From Pontiellaceae bacterium (lineage in GTDB: Bacteria; Verrucomicrobiota; Kiritimatiellia; Kiritimatiellales; Tichowtungiaceae), in contig JAOZSE010000007.1 in NCBI GenBank assembly GCA_029939835.1, positions 1 through 35,209 of the forward strand: DNA of 35,209 nucleotides. The letters are read 5' to 3'. Shown here in pieces: positions 29,397-35,209 of this stretch; within the stretch, counting starts at the first letter, position 1; each line of letters starts with the position of its first letter. A program made the position numbers and the translations under genes. Below the pieces are notes generated by a model, which saw only the letters and a list, made by a program, of their open reading frames with translations, did no database searches and was not told the DNA's origin.

Positions 29397-32213
29397 ATGC
29401 AAAAAGCGGATTTTTTGAAGGATTTACCCGGATTCGGAGTGTCGTATTACAGCCTTACGGAACTGGAAAAGCAGGGCGGGTACGATTTTTCCCGCTTTCC
29501 GTTTTCGGTGAAGGTGCTGCTGGAGTCGCTTCTACGGATGCAGGGGCATCCTGCCTGTACCCCGAAGCATCTGTCATCCCTGTGCGAGTGGTCGCCGAAA
29601 AGTGAACCGATTGAATTGCCCTACATGCCTGCCCGCGTGCTCCTTCAGGATTTCACCGGTGTCCCCTGTGTGGTGGATCTGGCCGCTCTGCGCTCGGCGA
29701 TGAAAAGGGCGGGCAAAGATCCCGCGGCCATCGAGCCGCAGGTTCCGGTTGATCTGGTGGTGGATCATTCGGTGCAGCTCGACGCCGCGGGTTGTCCGAC
29801 GGCCCTTGAGCAGAACATCCGCCGCGAGTTCGAGCGAAACGCAGAACGCTACGGATTCCTTAAATGGGGACAGGGGGCTTTCGAAAAACTGCGCGTGCTG
29901 CCGCCGGGTCTTGGCATCTGTCATCAGATTAATATGGAGTATCTGGCGGACTGCGTAGCAGTCGCGCCAGCAGAGGACAGGGGGCAGGAGTCAGGAGTCA
30001 GTCAGTCGGAAATCGGAAATCAGCAATCGAAAATCAAAATTGCCTATCCCGACACGCTGGTCGGAACCGATTCGCACACAACGACGATTAACTGCATGGG
30101 GGTGCTCGGCTGGGGCGTCGGCGGCATTGAGGCCGAGGCCGCGATGCTTGGCCAGCCGATTCCAATCCTGACGCCGGAGGTGATTGGGTTCAAATTTACC
30201 GGCTCACTCAAAGCCGGTGTAACGGCCACCGATCTGGCGCTGACGGTTACCCGTATGCTGCGCGAAAAAGGCGTCGTTGGAAAATTTGTCGAATTTTACG
30301 GCGAAGGTGCCGCGAACCTTAGCTTGGCCGACCGTTGCCCCGTAGCCAACATGGCGCCCGAATACGGCGCGACGACGGGCTTTTTTCCGATTGATGAAAA
30401 AACCATCGCTTACCTTAAAGAGACCGGGCGTACGGAAGAGCAGTGCGCACTGGTTGAGGCTTATTGTAAAGCGCAGGGTATCTGGGGTTTCGAAAGTGAG
30501 GCCGACTATAATGATATCCTTGAACTCGATCTTTTGACGGTTGAACCGGCGCTGGCGGGGCCGAGCCGTCCGCACCAGCAACTCTCGCTCTCTGGCCTGA
30601 AAGAGGAGTTCGTGAGAGACTTCGGCGTTTGTAGCCGCGCTCCGCAGAGCGCGGACCGGCCTTTGCGGAGGCCGGCTACAGAATTAAAAGACGGTTCTGT
30701 TGTGATTGCCTCCATCACGAGCTGCACCAACACCTCCAATCCCGGCCTGATGATGGGCGCGGCGCTGGTTGCAAAGAAAGCGGTGGAGAAGGGGCTGGAA
30801 GTTCCGGCCTTTGTTAAAACCTCGTTGGCGCCCGGCTCGCAGGCGGCCACGCGCTATCTCGAAAAAGCCGGACTGATCGAGCCGCTCAACCAGCTCGGCT
30901 TTCAAGTTGCGGCTTACGGCTGTGCCACCTGCATCGGCAACAGCGGCCCGCTTGCGCCGGAAATTGAGGATGCGATTAAGGAGAACGACCTGACGGTCGC
31001 CGCGGTACTTTCCGGTAATCGAAATTTTGAAGGGCGTGTTCATCCGCTTACCAAAGCCAACTACCTCGCTTCGCCGCCGCTCGTCGTGGCCTATGCACTG
31101 GCCGGAACGGTCAACATTGATCTCGAAAACGACCCGCTCGGCCAGGCCGCTGACGGCCGTGATGTATTCCTTAAAGACATCTGGCCGACGACGGACGAAC
31201 TGCAGGCCGCGATTGCAGTGGCCGCCGACTCCGCGTTTTATACGGAAGTTTACGACGACGCCTGCAACATAAGTCCCGAATGGAACGCGCTCGAAACCGT
31301 GAAAGGCGAAGTGTTTGCCTGGGACGATCATTCGACCTACATTCGTGAACCTTCCTTTTTCGAAGGATGCGAGGAGTCGCCCGCACCGCTGGCCGATATC
31401 GAAAACGCTTCGGTACTCGGTTTCTTCGGCGATTTCATCACCACCGACCATATTTCGCCGGCGGGTGTCATTCCCGAAGAAAGTCCGGCTGCCGATTACC
31501 TGCGTAAGCACGGCGTCGCCGAGCGCGACTTCAACTCTTTCGGTTCGCGCCGCGGCAACCACGAAGTAATGATGCGCGGCACCTTCGGCAATATTCGCAT
31601 TAAGAACAAACTGGTCGAAGGCGAGGGCAGACGCACCTTATATTTTGGAGGGGCTGCGAACGGGGTCAGTACGAATAATTTGACGAATCAGGATTCTCAA
31701 ATTATCGGACTGACCCCTGAGGCTGAGGCAGAAGAGATGTTCATCTATGACGCCGCCATGAAATATGCCGAGGGTGGAACACCGCTCGTTCTGGTGGCGG
31801 GCAAAATGTACGGCGCGGGCTCGTCGCGCGACTGGGCGGCCAAAGGCACAAAACTGCTCGGCGTCAAAGCGGTCATCGCTGAAAGTTTTGAGCGGATCCA
31901 CCGCTCCAACCTTGTCGGCATGGGTATTCTGCCGTGCGAATTCATTAACGGCGAAACCGCCGAGAGCCTTGGCCTGACCGGCCGGGAAAGCTTTACCATT
32001 AATGGACTCGCGGATGGTCTTACTCCCGGCAAAACCCTCGACGTTGTAGGCCGCCCCGAAGCTTCGGGGCGGCGGACGCCCGTTGCGGACAGCGGGCCTG
32101 CAGAAATTCAGTTTCAGGTGAAAGCGCGCGTTGATACGCCGGTTGAGATTGAATACCTAAAGAATGGCGGTGTGCTCAACTACGTTTTGCGGGGGCTTAT
32201 AGAAAGGACGTAA
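29397..32213 (+). CDS. acnA: Aconitate hydratase (AcnA type), with repeat-derived insertions
   Basis: The 938-residue protein is a complete AcnA-family enzyme: LVGTDSHTTTINCMGVLGWGVGGIEAEAAMLGQP, SITSCTNTSNP (first cluster cysteine), CATCIGNSGPL (other two cysteines), GDFITTDHISPAG, FGSRRGNHEVMMRGTFGNIRI and AGKMYGAGSSRDWAAKG. It isomerises citrate to isocitrate in the TCA cycle with a 4Fe-4S cluster. E. coli AcnA has 891 residues; the excess here corresponds to four insertions near residues 185-214, 410-430, 752-775 and 882-902, all made of repeat DNA and all in frame. AAGGAG lies upstream of ATG 29397. The TAA stop is inside a GGACGTAAGGGAC repeat. All key residues are present, so the enzyme is probably active. 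Confidence 0.96.
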   Translation: MQKADFLKDLPGFGVSYYSLTELEKQGGYDFSRFPFSVKVLLESLLRMQGHPACTPKHLSSLCEWSPKSEPIELPYMPARVLLQDFTGVPCVVDLAALRSAMKRAGKDPAAIEPQVPVDLVVDHSVQLDAAGCPTALEQNIRREFERNAERYGFLKWGQGAFEKLRVLPPGLGICHQINMEYLADCVAVAPAEDRGQESGVSQSEIGNQQSKIKIAYPDTLVGTDSHTTTINCMGVLGWGVGGIEAEAAMLGQPIPILTPEVIGFKFTGSLKAGVTATDLALTVTRMLREKGVVGKFVEFYGEGAANLSLADRCPVANMAPEYGATTGFFPIDEKTIAYLKETGRTEEQCALVEAYCKAQGIWGFESEADYNDILELDLLTVEPALAGPSRPHQQLSLSGLKEEFVRDFGVCSRAPQSADRPLRRPATELKDGSVVIASITSCTNTSNPGLMMGAALVAKKAVEKGLEVPAFVKTSLAPGSQAATRYLEKAGLIEPLNQLGFQVAAYGCATCIGNSGPLAPEIEDAIKENDLTVAAVLSGNRNFEGRVHPLTKANYLASPPLVVAYALAGTVNIDLENDPLGQAADGRDVFLKDIWPTTDELQAAIAVAADSAFYTEVYDDACNISPEWNALETVKGEVFAWDDHSTYIREPSFFEGCEESPAPLADIENASVLGFFGDFITTDHISPAGVIPEESPAADYLRKHGVAERDFNSFGSRRGNHEVMMRGTFGNIRIKNKLVEGEGRRTLYFGGAANGVSTNNLTNQDSQIIGLTPEAEAEEMFIYDAAMKYAEGGTPLVLVAGKMYGAGSSRDWAAKGTKLLGVKAVIAESFERIHRSNLVGMGILPCEFINGETAESLGLTGRESFTINGLADGLTPGKTLDVVGRPEASGRRTPVADSGPAEIQFQVKARVDTPVEIEYLKNGGVLNYVLRGLIERT
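29985..30040 (+). repeat. Short-period repeat inserted in acnA (site 1)
   Basis: CAGGAGTCAGGAGTCAGTCAGTCGGAAATCGGAAATCAGCAATCGAAAATC consists of 7-8-nt units. It encodes QESGVSQSEIGNQQSKIK just before AYPDTLVGTDSHT, where other aconitases have a short loop. Confidence 0.85.
30630..30680. repeat. REPIN-like element inserted in acnA (site 2)
   Basis: This is a 51-bp TGTAG...CTACA element (17 codons) with hairpins CCGCGCTC/GAGCGCGG and CCGGCCT/AGGCCGG. It has the same length and plan as 395-445. It encodes CSRAPQSADRPLRRPAT just before the cluster-cysteine strand. Confidence 0.92.
31662..31717. repeat. GGGGTCAGT...ACTGACCCC palindrome inserted in acnA (site 3)
   Basis: The outer arms GGGGTCAGT and ACTGACCCC are perfect. 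TAATTTGA/TCAAATTA continue the pairing further in. It encodes GVSTNNLTNQDSQIIGLTP. This is a different family from the GTAG elements. Confidence 0.88.
32046..32101. repeat. GTAG element inserted in acnA (site 4)
   Basis: GTAG is followed by the perfect palindrome CCGCCCCGAAGCTTCGGGGC(GG), then GCCCGTT...AGCGGGC and CTGC, a degraded CTAC end. It encodes GRPEASGRRTPVADSGPAE in frame. Confidence 0.85.
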
Positions 32214-32302
32214 GGGACGAAAAGGACAAAAAGCTCTTAAAAATATCTTGTGTTGTGGGCGCTCAAAATGTTTCTGTCCTTTTCGTTGTTTTAGTCCTTT
32301 TA
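32203..32302. repeat. GGAC-type repeat, inverted arms, between acnA and the four-helix suffix gene
   Basis: AAAGGACGTAAGGGACGAAA(AGGACAAAA) at 32203-32231 pairs with TGTCCTTTTCGTTGTTTTAG(TCCTTTTA) at 32275-32302. The acnA stop TAA is inside the left arm. Confidence 0.75.
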
Positions 32303-32320
32303 TCGCTAAGGAGCCCTGCC

Positions 32321-32881
32321 ATGCCTGAGAAAAAGAGAGGCTTCATTCCGCCGCACGGCGGTTATCAGGAACTCCTTTCTTATCAGAAGGCGCTGATTGT
32401 TTTTGATGGCACGGTGTATTTCTGTAAACGCTGGCTCGATCGATTTGATCGCACCATTGATCAAATGGTTCAGGCCGCCCGTTCCGGCAAGCAGAATATC
32501 ATTGAAGGATCCAAGGCCTCCGGGCATTCCAAAAGGACTGAGGTTATGCTGACGGGAGTTGCCCGCGCCAGTCTGGAGGAGCTTCTGGAAGACTATCGCG
32601 ATTTCCTGCGCCTGCGCGGGGAGGAAGAGTGGATTTTGGAACATCCTTATACAAAGCGTTTGCGCGAACTGAATCGGCGGGAAGACTGTTCCTATGACAC
32701 CTTCAAAAAGGGGATCGAAAGTGACGATCCGGTTGTTGCAGCCAATGTATTAATTGGGCTGATCAAACTCACGAACTATCTGCTGGATCAGCAGGTCAGG
32801 CATCTGGAGCAGGCATTTCTCAGGGAGGGCGGAATCAGGGAGAGAATGACCCGTGCCCGGCTGGAGGAGCGGAGGACATAA
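32321..32881 (+). CDS. Four-helix-bundle suffix-domain protein (TIGR04258-like)
   Basis: The 186-residue protein has GFIPPHGGYQELLSYQKALIVFDGTVYFCKRW, DQMVQAARSGKQNIIEGSKASGHSKRTEVMLTGVARASLEELLEDYRDFLRLR and a C-terminal suffix helix region NYLLDQQVRHLEQAFLREGG. This is the four-helix-bundle fold with the suffix domain; its function is unknown. AAGGAG precedes ATG 32321. Both flanks carry GGAC repeats with inverted arms, and the stop codon is inside the right one, so gene and repeats may form a unit. The gene is related in fold only to 20597-21022. Confidence 0.88.
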   Translation: MPEKKRGFIPPHGGYQELLSYQKALIVFDGTVYFCKRWLDRFDRTIDQMVQAARSGKQNIIEGSKASGHSKRTEVMLTGVARASLEELLEDYRDFLRLRGEEEWILEHPYTKRLRELNRREDCSYDTFKKGIESDDPVVAANVLIGLIKLTNYLLDQQVRHLEQAFLREGGIRERMTRARLEERRT

Positions 32882-32972
32882 AGGACAAAAGTGCCGAAAA
32901 TTTTTGAGAGTCGTCTTGCGGAGTTTTAGTGCAAATGTTTATGTCGCTTGAGTCCTTTATGTCCTTTTCTCT
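32872..32972. repeat. GGAC-type repeat, inverted arms, after the four-helix suffix gene
   Basis: GGAGGACATAAAGGACAAAA at 32872-32890 pairs with GAGTCCTTTATGTCCTTTTC at 32950-32969. The TAA stop of the suffix gene is in the left arm. The layout mirrors the region on the other side of the gene. Confidence 0.75.
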
Positions 32973-32983
32973 ATTTTACCTCC

Positions 32984-33451
32984 ATGCACTTCAACTGGCT
33001 CATTATAGACGGCTACAACCTGCTTCATCAGGACGGGGCACTCGACGGAAAGCTCGACGACCTGCCGACGGCCCGCCAGCGGCTGGTGCGTCGTATTGAG
33101 CGCGCCGCGCCGGAAATGGCTCCGCGCATTACAGTGGTGTTCGACGGCCGCGAGGGCGGGCGTGATGTCGCCTTTGACGCACCGCACCTCGAAGTGCTTT
33201 TTTCGCCGTCCAACCGCACGGCGGACGGTTTGATTGAGCAGATGGTGCACGATGCCGAAAACCCGGAGCGAATTCTGGTGGTTACCTCCGACTGGACGGA
33301 ACAGCGGCTGGTTTCGGCGTTCGGCGCTTCGGTGATTTCCTGCCGCGAATTTCTTTTGCGCTGTGAAGCGGCGGAGCGGATGCCTCCGCCGAAATCCTTT
33401 GGAAAGCGCTCTTCGAGCGGCTCAAAACTGGGCGATTTCTTTCCGGAGTGA
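32984..33451 (+). CDS. NYN-domain protein, YacP/Rae1-like
   Basis: The 155-residue protein has LIIDGYNLLHQ at the N-terminus, ITVVFDGREGG, SNRTADGLIEQMVHDAENPERILVVTSDWTEQ and a basic C-terminal tail. The acidic residues in IDGYN, FDG, NRTAD and TSDW form the PIN-like metal site of NYN nucleases. B. subtilis Rae1 (YacP), of this family, cleaves mRNA on the ribosome. I start at ATG 32984 (MHFNWLIIDGYN); no Shine-Dalgarno is visible because repeat DNA abuts it. The RNA-cleaving role is inferred from family. Confidence 0.88.
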   Translation: MHFNWLIIDGYNLLHQDGALDGKLDDLPTARQRLVRRIERAAPEMAPRITVVFDGREGGRDVAFDAPHLEVLFSPSNRTADGLIEQMVHDAENPERILVVTSDWTEQRLVSAFGASVISCREFLLRCEAAERMPPPKSFGKRSSSGSKLGDFFPE

Positions 33452-33516
33452 GATCCGCCGGAAAGGCCCCTTTTTGATTGATAAGCAGGCTTTTATGCGG
33501 CATAAACACCCGCCTT

Positions 33517-34863
33517 ATGAGGATTTTAATTATAGGTGCAGGTAACGCCGGACAGCAGCTCGCGATGCGGCTCTGCGAAGAGAAGCACAGTGTGGTGATG
33601 GTGGATACCAACTCGACCGCGCTGGCTGAGGCCGAAGCAAAGCTCGATATCCTGACCGTTTGCGGCCCGGGGTCGAGCCCGCGTGTGCTCACCGAAGCAC
33701 AGGTGGAGAAGTGTCAGCTGGTGATCGCAGTGACGGACTGCGACGAGGTAAACATCCTCGCCTGCCTCTATGCCCACGCCGCCGGGGTGCCGCGCAACGT
33801 GGCGCGGGTCGCCAGCCCGGAATATATCCATGCCGACGATACGTATGACCTGACGGCGATGGGCATTGATCTGGTAATCAACCAGAAGCAGGAGTGCGCC
33901 CGTGAACTGTTCCATATGCTCCAGATACCCGGCGCGCTGGAAGCGTTCAATTTGTTTGAGGGCAAGGTGATGGTGGCGGGGTTCCGCGTCAGCACGGTCA
34001 GTCCGGTGCTGAACCTCACCCTCGTCGAGTGCGACCGGCCGGATCTTATCCAGCGTGTTCGTGTGATGGCCATCCGCCGTCGTGATGAACTGGTGGTGCC
34101 GCACGGCGATACCGTGTTTCAGAAGGACGATCTGGTTTATCTGGTCGGACGGACGGCGGATGTCGCCGCCTTTTTCGAGTGGGTTTGCCCAGACTTCAAG
34201 GCGTTTGAAAAAGTGATCATCGCCGGCGGCGGCGATTTAGGCCTGATGCTCGCACAGCGGGTTGAAGAGTCGCTGGAGTGTGTTCTGCTCGAACAGGATG
34301 AAGAGCGTGCGCGGTTCTGCTCGGCGCAACTGCATAAAACCCTGGTGCTGCGGGCCGACGCGCTGGCCGAAAGCGCGCTGGATGAAACGGGCGTCACCGA
34401 CCGCACGGCGTTTGTCGCGCTGACGGGTGACGACGAGAAAAACACCATGAACTGTCTGATGGCCCAGAAGAAGGGGGTTCCTTTCACCGTCACACAGATT
34501 GCGCGCACCGATTATGTACCGATCATTGAAAGCCTCAATCTGGTTGCCCGCGTCATCAGTCCCTACCTCTCCACCACGCACGCGATCCTGCACTACCTGC
34601 GTTCGCAGAAAGTGCGGGCCGCCTCCCTTTTGCACAACCTGCCGGGCGAGCTGCTTGATGTGGTCATTTCCAATGGGAGCAGGCTGGCCGGCAAACGGAT
34701 CCGCGATATAAAAATGCCGCGCATGGCCATCATCGCTGCGGTGCTGCGCGGACAGGAGGTACAGCCCGCCACCGGCGATCTCAAACTCGTTCCGGCCGAC
34801 CGTCTGCTCATCTTTTCGCATCCTGACGCGGTCAAAAAAATCCAGTCCATGTTTCTCAAGTAA
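33517..34863 (+). CDS. trkA: Trk potassium uptake regulatory protein TrkA
   Basis: The 448-residue protein is a tandem pair of RCK (TrkA-N plus TrkA-C) units. The first Rossmann motif is ILIIGAGNAGQQLA, the second is VIIAGGGDLGLMLA, each followed by an acidic residue at the end of strand 2 (VDTN, EQDE) that contacts NAD(H) ribose. TrkA forms the cytoplasmic gating ring of the TrkH potassium channel. ATG 33517 gives the standard MRILIIGAG start, so the track start at 33478 is too early. The next gene, 17 bp on, is trkH. Confidence 0.95.
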   Translation: MRILIIGAGNAGQQLAMRLCEEKHSVVMVDTNSTALAEAEAKLDILTVCGPGSSPRVLTEAQVEKCQLVIAVTDCDEVNILACLYAHAAGVPRNVARVASPEYIHADDTYDLTAMGIDLVINQKQECARELFHMLQIPGALEAFNLFEGKVMVAGFRVSTVSPVLNLTLVECDRPDLIQRVRVMAIRRRDELVVPHGDTVFQKDDLVYLVGRTADVAAFFEWVCPDFKAFEKVIIAGGGDLGLMLAQRVEESLECVLLEQDEERARFCSAQLHKTLVLRADALAESALDETGVTDRTAFVALTGDDEKNTMNCLMAQKKGVPFTVTQIARTDYVPIIESLNLVARVISPYLSTTHAILHYLRSQKVRAASLLHNLPGELLDVVISNGSRLAGKRIRDIKMPRMAIIAAVLRGQEVQPATGDLKLVPADRLLIFSHPDAVKKIQSMFLK

Positions 34864-34880
34864 CGCCCGGAACTTTCAGT

Positions 34881-35209
34881 ATGAATAAACGTGCGGTATT
34901 TCATCTGGTTGCTTTTGTTACGCTGGTCATCGGCGCGGCCATGGGCGCTTGCGCGGCGCTGTCATTTTACTGGAACGATCCGGCGTGGACGCAGCACAGC
35001 CTGCTGATTTCCTCGGCCGTTACGATGGCGGTCGCGGGCCTCCTTTTGCTGCTGATGCGCGGCGACATCAACCTTTCGCGCCGCGACGGTTTCGGCGTGG
35101 TCACCTTTGGCTGGCTCTTTGCCGCCGGGTTCGGTGCACTGCCGTATATTTTTTCCGGCATCATTCCCCATCCGATCAGCGCAGTATTTGAAACGATGTC
35201 CGGCTTCAC
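34881..35209 (+). CDS. trkH: Trk potassium transporter subunit TrkH, N-terminal part (runs off the window)
   Basis: The frame is open from ATG 34881 to the window end (109 codons and two bases). It encodes MNKRAVFHLVAFVTLVIGAAMG..., a second membrane segment SSAVTMAVAGLLLLLM, then GWLFAAGFGALPYIFSG and FETMSGF, the entry to the first selectivity loop. The ORF track lists only shadows here because no stop is reached. It follows trkA directly, and the pair makes a complete Trk uptake system. Confidence 0.92.
   Translation, partial: MNKRAVFHLVAFVTLVIGAAMGACAALSFYWNDPAWTQHSLLISSAVTMAVAGLLLLLMRGDINLSRRDGFGVVTFGWLFAAGFGALPYIFSGIIPHPISAVFETMSGF

Overview
This 35.2 kb window looks like chromosomal DNA of a PVC-superphylum bacterium, most like Kiritimatiellota (phylum placement is inference). 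The strongest clue is the 51-residue small basic protein at 4832-4987, which matches a family I know as a PVC signature. Two PEP-CTERM genes, their SSAN..GY secreted partner proteins, two four-helix-bundle genes and a TrkA/TrkH pair fit the same kind of genome. No tRNA, rRNA, CRISPR array, transposase or prophage gene was seen.

Layout. 1-4.6 kb: end of an unknown gene, a NifU-type Fe-S scaffold, a DUF2007 protein, a Cas4/RecB-like PD-(D/E)XK nuclease, a repeat-filled gap of about 0.85 kb, and uvrB. 4.8-10.8 kb: the small basic protein with its own promoter and terminator, an RluB/RsuA pseudouridine synthase, and a minus-strand run of VanZ-like membrane protein, tcdA and a PreP-type M16 metallopeptidase. 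10.8-13.9 kb: HAD hydrolase-gcvT, a hicAB toxin-antitoxin pair with a perfect palindromic operator, and gph. 13.9-19.3 kb: a near-complete queuosine cluster (queF, queD, queC, queE, queA, tgt, queH) running from GTP-derived carboxytetrahydropterin to epoxyqueuosine reduction. 19.3-23.3 kb: pgl, panD, a four-helix-bundle gene, and a membrane protein fused to a spermidine-synthase-like domain. 23.5-28.1 kb: two copies of a two-gene secreted-protein module (SSAN..GY double-repeat protein followed by a PEP-CTERM protein), a small membrane protein between them, and a remnant of a third PEP-CTERM gene in a 1.3 kb repeat-rich gap. 28.6-35.2 kb: a ParE/ParD-like toxin-antitoxin pair, acnA, a four-helix-bundle suffix protein, a YacP-like NYN protein, trkA and the start of trkH.

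The most unusual signal is non-genic. At least 15 elements have the architecture of REP/REPIN sequences: GTAG (or GGAG), a hairpin, a second hairpin, then CTAC (or CTCC). Their ends are constant, but the stem sequence differs from copy to copy. Some sit inside genes in frame and add peptide segments (rluB, pgl, acnA at several places, the spermidine-synthase-like gene, probably queC). Others lie exactly at gene ends, so that the GTAG supplies the TAG stop codon (DUF2007 gene, queE, queH and pgl). A second family has an 11-nt core repeated with a strict 15-nt period, often as inverted pairs of dimers. A third set consists of short-period degenerate tandem repeats that begin at gene stop codons. 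No RAYT-type transposase gene lies in the window to explain the first family.
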